DNA of 64,000 nt, taken from contig NC_052512.1 of assembly GCF_014356525.2 (NCBI RefSeq), positions 1 through 64,000 on the forward strand. The letters are read 5' to 3'. The notes beneath the pieces were generated by a model. The model did no database searches. It saw only the letters and a program-made list of their open reading frames with translations, and was not told where the DNA came from. The stretch is from Nilaparvata lugens (lineage: Eukaryota > Arthropoda > Insecta > Hemiptera > Delphacidae). Below are positions 10,661-20,655 of the stretch, piece by piece (the first letter of the stretch is position 1; each line of letters starts with the position of its first letter). The position numbers and the translations under genes were made by a program.

Positions 10661-11100
10661 AGACCTGCTAACAGCGCTCACACTCACATTCCGGGACGAC
10701 ACGTCACGGTACCATAGGAAAGAAAGCTCTATGTTTATTAAAGATTTTTTCTAGACATTTCAAATTGATAAGAATTATTCATTAATTTTTGAGAAAACAT
10801 AACCACATATCAATTTAACATACTGAGCACGAGGTCTACTGTTCATAGAACTACTAGTAATGTATACATGAATGAATGAATACATGAATTAATGTATACA
10901 TGATTAAATGGATACATAAATGGATGTTATGTCTATATACATGAATGATTGTAGACGTTGAATTTTCCCCGTCTTTATCTGCTGCTGCATGCTTCCCCTC
11001 TTTATGTTATGTTATAGCACAGAATTAATATAACAGATTATAGAAGATTTCTCTGGTTATAGTGAGTCTCATTTCTCCGTGGAATATTTCATGTATTACT
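10661..11100. other. Simple-sequence AT-rich DNA
   Basis: Irregular ATACATGA/ATGAATGA repeats occupy 10,860-10,945. No gene is visible. Confidence 0.5.
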
Positions 11101-12013
11101 GCATTATTATATTAAGCAAGAAATTTCTGTATATCTGTTAAAATTTTCATTTTTCTATATTTTCATATATGGATCTCGAAAACGGCTCTAACGATTTTCA
11201 CGAAATTTGGAATATAGTTGGTTTATGATGTAAAAAATCGATTGCACTAGGACTCATCCCTGGGAAAACTCGCTGAAGGACATGAAAAGGATAATTCAAC
11301 CTTGGAAAACAGATGATAATTTCGACGTCTCTCGATAACAGAAGATGCGTGTGCCTGTTTGGAAGAGAGAGAATTATTTCCAGCTGTGTAATCATAATCA
11401 ATCATCGAGAAATGTTATCGAGCTAGACAATTCAATGGACTTGATCAACATAATCTGATTTGTTGACATGACATGATAATCCTCCTAAACTAGAGTATAC
11501 CATAATTTTCGAAGTTGATCATTATTTGACAATTTTAAGTGATCAGTGTGTGTTATTTTGTTATTCAATTTGGTTTGTAAATAATCTGAATTAGAACTTC
11601 TCTATTTCAAATGTTTGAACAGAGAATTAAACCTGAATTCAAGTGTATGGAACAGAACCTACTTTCTGGACTATTTATGGTGTATAAATCAAAATTCGGG
11701 AAGAAACAGTTCTGGGCTTTGCCTGTTAGTCCTTCCCAATCATCTTAAATAATTGTGTTCGGGTTATCAAAAGTCATCTTCATCATCATCATCATCATCT
11801 TCGCTTCAGGGATTAGGTTTATTAATTAACCTGTCTCGGTACCCATCTCTCTCTTGGCCTCCCTACATCTCTTTTCCTGTAGGTCTATAGTTTTGGACTA
11901 CAACAAGAATTCTTCCAAATGACTGCACCAATTGCGTCTATTTTGAATAATTCTTTCACTTTTTATCAAAAGTCGATGAATAAATAACGAGCGAAGCTCG
12001 GTGCCCCGATATT
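11101..12013 (-). repeat. Interspersed repeat family A, copy 2 (interrupted)
   Basis: The copy is inverted relative to copy 1. It starts with TTATATTAAGCAAGAAATTT and ends with GCGAAGCTCGGTGCCCCGAT. It is about 190 bp longer than other full copies because a short retrotransposon tail has inserted at 11,776. Confidence 0.85.
11776..11962 (-). mobile_element. Extremely 5'-truncated LINE tail inserted in repeat A
   Basis: The 187-bp insert is bounded by a 12-bp direct repeat, TTATCAAAAGTC, at 11,764-11,775 and 11,963-11,974. The same word occurs once at this position in uninterrupted family A copies. On the minus strand it ends in a (GAT)n run, the kind of tail used by RTE-like LINEs. The sequence before the tail contains GGAGGCCAAGAGAGAGATGG, similar to the Arg-rich C-terminal coding end of such elements. 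Confidence 0.75.
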
Positions 12014-13121
12014 TAATCTGAAGCTTGAAATGCTTGTATACCAATAATGCTTGTGAAGTAGTGAAACCAATATTTTAGTCCGAGATCAGCACAGTACTGA
12101 ATAGGATCGCTACATTTTGACCCGGTTGGTACAACCCAGCATAACAAAGTTCTATAGAAGCCCGTCCGAGGAACCGTTCAAAGCAAACCGCACCGGGGAC
12201 GTATGCAACTGAGAGATGAATATTTGTTCAGCAATTCGTTCCAGGAAAGATGTCAGTTCAAAGGATTTTGATGGTCACACCTGTTGAGGCTGATGGCGAT
12301 TCTCAAGGGCGAGCCGAGCCGCTCATGCTCCGACAAACGGGTAAAATCGAGAGAGGGAGCTCAATGAGACCAGACTCCAACCCGATCCATGGTCACTTGC
12401 TCCCCAAACATCTACCGAATTCACCTCTTCTTTGTTCAAGATTTTGCAAGCTCAGTCGTCCGTCCCAACACGACTGACTGTAATTCCAAATGCTTGTCAA
12501 AAGCTGATGAATCATTCATGAACTGTGTATTCCATTTTATAGAGACACAAATGAACTTAGTCCATTGGGATTCGGAGATATTTACCCCATCCATGGACAT
12601 GTATGGACAATTATGTTCACTCAAATGGGAATTCTCATAGCAGATTCATTGTATAAATGAATGAAGATTTAATTCAATAATTCAAAATTTTACAACGTTT
12701 AGTATAGTACCACAGGCTGAAGCCCAGAACGGTTCTAATTCTAATTTATACAATTCTAATGATCTAGGTTATATTATGTCACTTTCTTTCACATTCTCTA
12801 GTTATGATATAAACGATTGTGAGAATTATAGTGATCTAAAGTTCAATTGGAAGAGTTCTGCACGGCGGTTTATTCATTCACATAATAGCTCTTAGGAGCA
12901 TAATAATCTCTATTTCCAACATAGTTTTGGGTGAAATGTGAATTTCAGGCCTACTATTTTGGTGAACTAAGAGTTTCAAATCAGAATAAAATGTTGTCTC
13001 CATCAATCAAACGTTATTACTTCAACACGGCTCTCACTCGAAGACAGAGAGGCCCAATATACTTTCCTTCACTAATCTCTCTCACTACCTAACAGCATTC
13101 CCCTACTTTTGTGTCACCATC
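12014..13121. other. Apparently unique, GC-richer DNA without a recognised gene
   Basis: Positions 12,060-12,640 have higher GC than the surrounding DNA and show no repeat shared with the rest of the window. Open frames of 62-83 codons overlap on both strands and none is convincing. The remainder to 13,121 is AT-rich. Confidence 0.35.
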
Positions 13122-13844
13122 CAATTGTGAGCAGCATGCTTTACATCCAATTGTGCGCAGCATGCTTAACATCAAATTGTTCCCAGCATGCTTAACATTC
13201 AATTGTGCGCAGCATGCTAAGCATCCAATTGTGTGCAGCATGCTTATCAACCAATTGTGCGCAGCATGCTTCACATCGAATTGTTCGCAGCATGCTTAAC
13301 ATCAATTGTGCGCAGCATGCTAAGCATCCAATTGTGTGCAGCAAGCTTATCATCCAATTGTGCGCAGCATGCTTATTATCCAATTGTGCGCAGCATGCTT
13401 CACATCAAATTGTGTGCAGCATGCTTCACATCCAATTGTGCGCTGCATGCTTCACATCCGATTGCGTGCAGCATGCTTATTATCCAATTGTGCGCAGCAT
13501 GCTTCACATCAAATTGTGCGCAGCATGCTCAACATCCAATTGTGCGCAGCATGCTTGAAATCCAATTGTGCCCAGTATGCTAAACATCCAATTGTGTGCA
13601 GCATGCTTAAAATCCAATTGTGCGCAGCATGCTAAACATTCAATTGTGTGCAGCATGCTTAACATCGAATTGTGTGCAGCATGCTTAACATCAAATTGTG
13701 TGCAGCATGCTTAACATCCAATTGTGCGCAGCATGCTTCACATCCAATTGCGTGCACCATGCTTAAAATTCAATTGTGCCCAGCATGCTAAACATCCAAT
13801 TGTGTGCAGCACGCTTAACATCCAAATGTGCGCAGCATGCTCAC
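13122..13844 (+). repeat. 26-bp minisatellite, 28 units
   Basis: Each unit begins with CAATTG (sometimes AAATTG or GAATTG), has TGCGCAGCATGCT or TGTGCAGCATGCT in the middle, and ends in a variable TAACATC-like segment. I count 28 units from 13,122 with one 25-bp unit. Variants recur in blocks (for example the order with TGCTTAACATT, GCTAAGCATC, TGTGTGCAG at units 3-5 and again at 7-9), so blocks of several units have been copied. Because 26 is not a multiple of three, all frames stay open for long stretches; those frames are not genes. Confidence 0.95.
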
Positions 13845-14342
13845 TCCTCTCCATCTCTCTGTTCATGCTACAAACTGTGCAACGAGAAACTATTTCCCCC
13901 TCTCCAAGTTGAAATAGAAATCTCTCGGACTATAGTTGGAAGCTTTCTAGTAATCACAGCTGATGATGTGTGACCACACACGAAAGCATGCTCCTGTGAG
14001 ATAATATTTTTTATCAAAGAAAGTGAATATTTTGACAATATCTCAAGTCTCTTCAATTATGGAAAAGTTCAAGAACATCAATATTTATTCTACAAGCTTA
14101 ATCAAGTTAGAGACCAATTATATTTTCACATTACAGTTGGGTTGTGATATTTTCTCATAATGTACGATATTTTTTCATATTTTTACCACAACATTTGATG
14201 ATTACTGTGTATTGATTAATTATTATTTTTTTATTTCAGGGTTTTCTCATGAATCCCTGTTAATGAGAGGGATTGGGTTGAGAGAAATGAGACTGAATTT
14301 TCGATTGAGTTGGAGAACGGAGATCAGTAACATGTTTAAATA
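13845..14342. other. No recognised gene
   Basis: AT-rich DNA. A good acceptor-like string, TTTTTTTATTTCAG, ends at 14,239 and is followed by about 30 open codons (FSHESLLMRGIGLREMR...) to a TAA. I cannot support an exon from this alone. Confidence 0.35.
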
Positions 14343-14600
14343 ATGACGCGCGAGCAACGCGAAGTTGGATATAATTCGCAGTTGCAGCGCGAAAAGCCGA
14401 TGCATAATTGATGTGCACATGGCTGAAAAGCGCGCCAATTCGACCGATTATGGCGGGAACATTCGCCCGATTATGGCGGGAAAACTGATCGCGCCACGCC
14501 ACTAAGCAGTTGGAAATGGTTGACCAAACAAAGCTCAATACAGTTTCTCTACATACTGCGGCTTAACGCGCAATTAAAACGCTAAATGAAGCGTACCATG
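14343..14600. promoter_or_regulatory. CpG-rich patch with three E2F-like sites
   Basis: The patch is strikingly CpG-rich for this window (CGCGCGAGCAACGCGAAG near 14,346). It holds GCGCGAAA at 14,387-14,394 (complement TTTCGCGC, a full match to the E2F/DP consensus TTTSSCGC). GGCGGGAA occurs at 14,452-14,459 and 14,475-14,482 inside the duplicated word CGATTATGGCGGGAA. Clustered sites in a CpG patch resemble a promoter-proximal region. No transcription start or downstream gene can be identified, so function is inference. Confidence 0.3.
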
Positions 14601-14981
14601 ATTATCATACCTCCCTCTCGCCCACAACTGAGTAATTCACAAAGCTCCGGCAAAAAACACACATACCGTACATAATTAAATCCTTCTGCCAGTAATAATT
14701 CCGCTCTGTTTGTGCCGGCCTTTGTTTTGCTATTCGCAAACAAATTAATTAGTGTGTGAATTACAAAGCTAGGCGCATTTTTCCGTTCAGCATCCTACAA
14801 ATATTCATTCTCCATGCTCAACATCATCATTTCCAGCTAAATATGATTCCAGGAGCTGAGAGTGTCGGGGACAATATTAAGCCTGCATGACATGATCGAG
14901 AAATTCTTCATGTACTACATCTGATACAAATAATGTCAGAGGACCAAACTCTGTCTAGTCGCTGGAAGGCATGTGAATATT

Positions 14982-15209
14982 AAGGTGCGTACAGACTTTG
15001 GCTCTGCTCCGCAATCGAACGTCACTCGAGCAGATCGATTGATTATCGACCGGGGAGCAAGAGTGGAACGCGAGAAGAGCTAACATCTCCCGTAGCGTTC
15101 ATGATCGGAGCGATTGCGGAGCGAGTGCGGGGCGTGCGTGCAGCGATTGCGGAGCGAGTGCAGAGCGTGCGCGGAGCGTGTTCGAGGCGCGTATATCTGT
15201 ACGCACCTT
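14982..15209. mobile_element. GC-rich MITE with internal repeats
   Basis: The ends AAGGTGCGTACAGA and TCTGTACGCACCTT are perfect inverted repeats. The interior carries CTCCGCAATCG inverted as CGATTGCGGAG, and a short direct repeat GCGATTGCGGAGCGAGTGC present twice. It is CpG-dense and non-coding, about 228 bp. Confidence 0.85.
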
Positions 15210-15279
15210 GAGATTTGTGAAATGTGTAAGATAATGTTTCTGTGTGAGCATTCAATCTCTAGACATGTTGCAACAATGA

Positions 15280-15413
15280 GTGCCGGTTGCTCAAAAGCCG
15301 GTTAAATTTTAACCGTGATTAATTCGTGACAAATCGGAGAAGCCGTCTTTTCTAAAAGGCCTTCTCTGATTGGTTCTCGTGAAATAATTCAACCGGCTTT
15401 TGTGTATCCGGGA
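15280..15413. mobile_element. MITE family L, copy 1
   Basis: The ends are inverted: GTGCCGGTTGCTCAAAAGCC with GGTTAAATTTTAACCGTG on the left, and CAACCGGCTTTTGTGTATCC on the right. The centre reads CCGTCTTTTCTAAAAGGCC. Related copies occur at 19,808 and 32,692 and in the right arm. This type of sequence is widespread in hemipteran genomes as far as I recall. Confidence 0.8.
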
Positions 15414-15445
15414 CTCTATCTTCAGTAATAGAAACGAAGCTTCAG

Positions 15446-15604
15446 TATTATCCTGTCACAATAGTATTATACTTGTCCGATGCTGGGATGCATCATATAG
15501 AAGTAAAGTTTTTTGATCAGGAAAATATATCTCAAATTAATTTGCCGGACAAAAAAATGCGGAATGGAACATTTATTGGAAGTGGGCATCAGCTTGTAAT
15601 CAAA
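15446..15604 (+). CDS. Candidate internal exon of an unidentified gene
   Basis: I do not recognise the protein, but the patch has every mark of an exon. An acceptor-like GAAGCTTCAG ends at 15,445, followed by exactly 53 open codons (159 bp, phase 0 at both ends) and a strong donor, AAA|GTGAGT, at 15,605. The translation is not repetitive or low-complexity: it includes YYPVTIVLYLSDAGMHHIEV, then KFFDQENISQINLPDKK and MRNGTFIGSGHQLVIK. An alternative acceptor, CTATCTTCAG, ends at 15,425. It lies between MITE L copy 1 and repeat A copy 3. Its counterpart in the other arm would fall beyond the window end. An isolated pseudo-exon is the alternative. Confidence 0.4.
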
Positions 15605-15688
15605 GTGAGTTTTTTTTTGAAAATTGAGATATGGTCTTCACTTTCAGATCCTAGAAGATTCTTCGGAAAACATATACAATTAGAATGT

Positions 15689-16412
15689 AATATCGGGGCA
15701 CCGAGCTCCGCTCGTCATTTATTTATTGACTTTTGATAAACCGAACACAATTTTTTAAAATTATTGGGGAAGGACTAACAGGCACAGCCCAAAACTGTTT
15801 CCTCCCCAATTCTGATTTATACACTATAAATAGTCCGGGAAGTAGGTTATGTTCTATGCACTTGAATACAGGTTCAATTTTCTTTTTAAACATTTGAAAA
15901 CAAAAAAAAAATATAATATAGATTATCTACAAACCAAATTGAATAACAAAATAACACTCACTAATCACGTGAAATTGTCAAATAATGATAAACTTTGAAA
16001 ATTATGATGTACTCTAGTTTAGGAGGATTATCATGACGTCATATCAACAAATCAGATTATGTTGATCAAGTCGATTAATTTGTCTAGCTCATTAAATTTC
16101 TCGCTGATTGATTATGATTAAGCAGCTGGGAATAATTCTGTCTCTCTCCCACACACGTACACGAATCTTCTGTTATCGAGAGAAGACGAAATAATCATAT
16201 GTTTTCCAAGGATGAATTATCCTTCCAATGTCGTTTAGCGAGATTTCTCAAGGTTAGACCTAGTGCAATCGAATTTTTATATCATAAACTATGTTCCAAA
16301 TTTCGTTAAAATCGTTAGAGCCGTTTTCGAGATCCGTTGAACATAAATAACCAGATATAAAAATAACCATGTATAAATATACAGAAATTGCTCGCTCAGA
16401 ATAATAGGATAT
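15689..16412 (+). repeat. Interspersed repeat family A, copy 3
   Basis: Opens TAATATCGGGGCACCGAGCT and ends CTCGCTCAGAATAATAGGAT, with all family landmarks present. Its mirror copy begins at 63,650 in the right arm and is cut by the window edge at the position equivalent to about 16,064. Confidence 0.85.
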
Positions 16413-16449
16413 TAGAAGAATTAAGTAACTTAATATTATTTAGGAAATT

Positions 16450-16710
16450 ATCATAGAGAAACATAGCGTGAGTAGATATCCCATGGTAGAGGGCGTTTAA
16501 GTCACAACTTTTACTATTAACTCAAGCCGATTACTGTCGATTTTTAATGTTTTGTTGGGGTGAGAGTGCATGAACGGCACACTATGAGAGACTACCAGCG
16601 TCACAAAGTTTCACGGGGAGGAGCTACTAGGAATATCGGCTTGAGTTAACATTGGAAATTACGACATAAACGCCTATACCATGGTATATCTACTATTGTT
16701 TCTCCATGAT
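16450..16710. mobile_element. MITE family C, copy 1 (long terminal inverted repeats)
   Basis: Left end ATCATAGAGAAACATAGCGT, right end TATTGTTTCTCCATGAT. Inverted similarity continues inward for about 85 bp through ATATCCCATGG/CCATGGTATAT, GGGCGTTTAAGTC and TTAACTCAAGCCGAT/ATCGGCTTGAGTTAA. The centre contains GGTGAGAGTGCATGAACGGC. Non-coding, 261 bp; mirror copy at 63,352. Confidence 0.85.
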
Positions 16711-17261
16711 ATTATATAGAGTGATTTTCAAGCGCTATTACCCAGTTTTCTATTAATCTCTGAATCTCAGTTGTAATGGGTGGAAGTTGAAATAGTTGTT
16801 GATAATGTAGAGTTGATTTAGGAAAAGAGAATGTGATATTGTATTACTCATTTCTCAGCTACCAAAGCATATTATTGAAAATATGCTTCAAATGTTCACC
16901 CATTGATGTAAAAACGCGTTGACTCTTTTCACCATGATATTCATGTTGTAATGTGAAAGGAATCCTGTTCATCAGATGTCTGGAATTCACACAGAACGAT
17001 ACACCACAAAACCACTCAATGATAATCAATCCACACGGCCTTGTAATTATACCGATTAAGTTGACAACTTCATGCTACAGAAAAAATTATCTACGATCAT
17101 TGTGCACATTACAACGTCTCAATCAATCTGCTAGCAGGGGTCTTTTTGCAATGGATTTTCAAAACTATACTATAATGTGAGCATTATTCAACGAATTGTA
17201 CATTACTTATAATATCACGGTTTTCAATGCTGGTGGCATCAATATTGAAACATGGTTTTTG
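16711..17261. other. Arm DNA without a recognised gene
   Basis: This is duplicated in the right arm at about 62,816-63,351. Open frames of 68-75 codons exist but each is interrupted in the other arm, so I do not call a gene. Confidence 0.4.
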
Positions 17262-17640
17262 ATACTAGCAGCAGGTTTCAGTTTGTCAAGTTTTCACTAA
17301 ATCAAGAATAGTATTTGATTTCACAAGTTTGAAATTCTTCAGTACAAGTTTTCAGTACAAGTTATCAGTATTACAACTTCTCAATTCCTCAGGTTTTGAG
17401 TTTATAAGGTTCTCAGTGAGTCTAGTTTTCAATTCGTTAAGATCTCAGTTTGGCTAGTTTTCAATTTGTACAGTTCTCATTTCGACGGGTTTCAGTTCAT
17501 CAGGTTTCAAGTTCAAGTTTTCAGTAATCAAAATACAAGTTAATCAACTTTCCAGTGAGTCATGTTCTCAGTTTGTCAAGTTTTCAATACGACACGTTAT
17601 CAGTTGGTCTCGATTTCAGTATTTCAAGTTTACTGTTCAC
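17262..17640 (+). repeat. Degenerate short tandem repeat (~16-20 bp)
   Basis: TTTGTCAAGTTTTCA-like words with variants (TCAGTACAAGTTTTCAG, CAATTCGTTAAGATCTCAG, TCAGTTCATCAGGTTTCAAG) fill the segment at irregular spacing. The theme is TCAGT(T)-N5-AGTTT. The mirror copy at 62,440-62,815 reads as AAACTTGACAAACTGA-type words. Confidence 0.7.
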
Positions 17641-17865
17641 TCTCTCTGAGTAGCTTTTCACCTTCTATTATTTCAATCTTCCTACCATATAGACTATTTG
17701 GTTGATTTACAACCTTACAACAAGTCACCAATGGTATACTTTGCACGAGTGATCGTGAATAAAATAGTGTATAGGCCTACAACAGTTTTCTATGGTCTTT
17801 GAAGCACACCTCAGATGTTCAAAACTCGCGTTCGCTAGTGTCTACGCTCGTTCACTTGTGTCTTA

Positions 17866-18502
17866 AGGCTGTGCAAAGGCTATGAATGAACTTTCTACTG
17901 ATGATTTTATTTTTCAGAGTTTTATAATTTGTATATCATCAAGCTATGAAAATAGAAAAGTTTTCTAGGGAAAACATTTTTTTTTCGATCATTACTTTTC
18001 GAGATATGAGCTTTTAAAGTTTCAATTTTTTGGACAGAACATTTCAAATTCGGTAAGAGTTAAATCCATGAGATTCTGAAGATGATATCTTCATTGTATT
18101 GTAATCAAATGAAACAAAAACTATCTAAAAATATCAATTTTTAAGAGAGTTATTCAATTTACTAAAAATGACCAAAAATAACTTTTAGTTGAGTTATTTT
18201 TGGTAAATTCAATAACATTCTCAAAAATTGAGATTTTCAAAATATTTCTGTTCAATTTAATCAACAATATCATGAAGATATTTAATCCTCAGAATCTCAT
18301 GGATTTATCTCCTACCAAATTTGAAATGTTCTGTCCCAAAATTATAAATTTAATGCGGTCATATATCTCAAAATTAATGAAAAAAAATGTTTTTCTGAGT
18401 AAACTTTTCCATTTTGATAGCTTGATGATAATTATACGAGTCGAAAAAATTTGAAAATTATCACTAGTGGAAAGTTGTTCATTTTTAGCCTTTGCACAGC
18501 CT
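17866..18502. mobile_element. Foldback element, 637 bp, nearly all inverted repeat
   Basis: The ends AGGCTGTGCAAAGGCTA and TAGCCTTTGCACAGCCT are perfect inverted repeats flanked by TTA on both sides (17,863-17,865 and 18,503-18,505). Inverted similarity runs almost to the centre: TCATCAAGCTATGAAAATAG/CCATTTTGATAGCTTGATGA, AATCCATGAGATTCTGAAGA/CCTCAGAATCTCATGGATTT, and AAAAATAACTTTTAGTTGAG TTATTTTT at the middle. A 3-bp TTA/TAA duplication fits PIF/Harbinger-type insertion. No coding capacity. A transcript would fold into a ~300-bp hairpin. Confidence 0.85.
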
Positions 18503-19050
18503 TTACTCTACATCTAACTCGTGCGTTGAAGATCCTTATTATAAAACTACTATTCGTTCATTAGAAATTGAATACTTCACACTTGAAATAGGGTTACAGA
18601 AGTGAGAAATAGCTCTGTAGTATGGTCATAGTTATGATAACAAAAAAGTTCAACGGAGAAAAATATTCAAGTTGGAATGCCCATAGTGCAACTTGCATTA
18701 AGAATACGGGATTACGGGAAAATTGACATTATTTTCAACATTTTCTGTTTTTGTTAGTTTAGGGTCATTCAATTACGAGACACTCTGTAGATTTCCTCTT
18801 TCTCATCCACCTCTCCATCTTAACGTCTCCCATCCCTAAACGCGTCGCTACTGCATATGCAATTTGAATGCATAATGCATTCCGTGTACTAGGCTGACTT
18901 GCCAGACTACTTTCAAATGCGCATTACAATTTTTCGACGCTTTTCTCCGCTCGTGTCTGAGCATTTATGTTCGCTCTCTCACTTCCACTTCATTTACAGC
19001 AGCAACGCTTCACAAATCTCTACATCCCCATTCTTCTTTCTCTCTCACAC
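18503..19050. other. Arm DNA, no gene
   Basis: This is mirrored at 61,107-61,571. An open frame of 161 codons starts at 18,899, but it runs directly into the pyrimidine tract and has no recognisable domain. Confidence 0.4.
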
Positions 19051-19053
19051 TCT

Positions 19054-19345
19054 CCACATCACCCTTCACTCTCCACCTTCACCACGTATTCCCATTCCTC
19101 CTCCTTCTCCTCCGACTCCTCCACCACAAACTCCTATTCTACCTCCTCCCCTTCTATTCCTCATCCTCCTTCTTCTTTTCTCCTTCTTCTCCTTTTCCTT
19201 CTACTTCTTCTTCTCCTTCATCTCCTTCTCCTTCTCCTTCTCCTTCTCCTTCTCCTTCTCCTTCCCCTTCTCCTTCTCCTTCTCCTTCCCCTTCTTCTTC
19301 TTCTTCTTCTTCTCTTCTCCTTCTCCTTCACCTCATCATCATTCC
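19054..19345 (+). repeat. Long CTTCTC-type polypyrimidine tract
   Basis: The strand is almost pure C/T from about 19,090, with repeated CTCCTTCTC hexamer-like units and a (TTC)n run at 19,291-19,312. Translations in all frames are Ser, Leu, Phe or Pro runs and are not proteins. The mirror tract at 60,725-60,990 has a different internal repeat count. Confidence 0.85.
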
Positions 19346-19654
19346 CTTCCTCCTCCCACCGCAAACCCGACTAAACGTTCATAAATATGTCACCTCGCGT
19401 ACGATCCTCATCCTAATTCAGTATAACTCATGATTTCCTGCCTTTCCGAATAACGTTCCCATGTTTTTCCTTCCTTATCCGACAAACTCAACTTTTCTGA
19501 AGAAAAAATATTGAAGTTGGTTGATTTTTCCACTTGATAGTGGAATGAATGAAATAAATGATGTGTAAATGTAATGAATAATTACTATTGTTATCTATTT
19601 ATGAATACATGGAAGCCAAAAGGATCTCTCCCAGAAATTGCTTCCATAACACAA

Positions 19655-20250
19655 TAATATCGGGGACCGAGCTTCGCTCTGGAGTACAAAAGCTTTAAAA
19701 ATTTATACGAAAGAAGGAATTATAATAACATTCATACAGAAACGTTCTATCTAATCACAGTAAATTGTGATTAATTCCCAGTAGAATGCAAAACTTTCCC
19801 TCACAAAGGTCCAGTTGAACAAAAGCCGGTTAAATTTTGATCCTGATTTACTCGACGTGAAGCAAATAATAGAAGACCATTCCAAAAAAAAAATCTGCTG
19901 GAATTAATCAGGATTAAAAATAACCCGGCTTTTTTGCAACCAGCACTAAGTACCTGCTTGAATGATTACAAAAGTTCAACACCTGAGTCATAATTTTGAC
20001 ACAGTCGCACACACATGAACTCACTCACTCACTTCCATTATCAACCGACGACGAAATAATTATTTTCAGCTGTTTTTCCAAGGATAAATAATTATCATCC
20101 TTTAAATGTCTTTCAGCGAGTTTTCCCAAGGATGAGACCGAGTGCAATCGAATTTCTATATTATAAACTTACTATGTTCTGAATTTCGTGAGAATTGTAA
20201 GAGCCGTTTTCGAGATTTGGTGAAATACAAACATATGAAAATCTATACAT
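19655..20250 (+). repeat. Interspersed repeat family A, copy 4 (internally rearranged)
   Basis: It begins ATATCGGGGACCGAGCTTCG and ends TATGAAAATCTATACAT, directly abutting copy 5. Its first third differs from other A copies and hosts a MITE L insertion at 19,808. The later part has CAGCGAGTTTTCCCAAGGAT and GCCGTTTTCGAGATTTGG. Confidence 0.7.
19808..19948. mobile_element. MITE family L, copy 2
   Basis: GGTCCAGTTGAACAAAAGCC and GGTTAAATTTTGATCCTGAT at the left mirror ATCAGGATTAAAAATAACC and CGGCTTTTTTGCAACCAGC at the right. It sits inside repeat A copy 4; the mirror copy is at 60,119-60,258. Confidence 0.8.
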
Positions 20251-20541
20251 AATATCGGGGGACCTAGCTTCGCTAGTTATTTCCATTTATTGATAAACAG
20301 AACACAATTCTCTAAAATCATCGTGTTTATATTTCACAGCTGGCTATATTATGTCATCTTATAAACTTCGGGATGCCATATTCTGATTTTCCACATACTC
20401 ACTCGCTCACTCACTTTTTTACTATCCACAGCTGTTTCAGCCAAGGATGATTTATCCTTTTAATGTCATTCAGCGAGTTTTCCCAAGGATGAGACCTAGT
20501 GCAATCGAATTTCTATATTATAGAGTTACTATGTTCCAAAT
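20251..20541 (+). repeat. Interspersed repeat family A, copy 5 (truncated)
   Basis: It begins AATATCGGGGGACCTAGCTT and stops at ATGTTCCAAAT (20,531-20,541), where the GA-rich tract starts. ATGTTCCAAAT is present once here; in the right arm the same word flanks both sides of a LINE insertion. This is therefore the empty site. Confidence 0.75.
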
Positions 20542-20544
20542 AGT

Positions 20545-20576
20545 GAAGAAGATCACGATGAAGTAGAAGGAGGAGA

Positions 20577-20627
<51 letters not shown>

Positions 20628-20655
20628 AGAAGGAGAAGAAGGAGAAGGAGAAATA
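20545..20655 (+). repeat. (GAA)n / GAGGAA purine tract
   Basis: Almost pure A/G with AAGAAGAAG and AGGAGAAGG repeats. The right-arm counterpart (58,187-58,218) is much shorter, so the tract has expanded or contracted since the arms separated. Confidence 0.8.

Noticed and set aside
13122..13844. Regular 26-bp repeats resembling a CRISPR array
   Set aside because: There are no unique spacers; units abut directly and the genome is eukaryotic.
13089..13973. Several overlapping frames of 60-117 codons rich in Cys-Ala-Gln-His
   Set aside because: They are the 26-bp minisatellite read in different frames. All three forward frames and two reverse frames are open, which is a property of the repeat.
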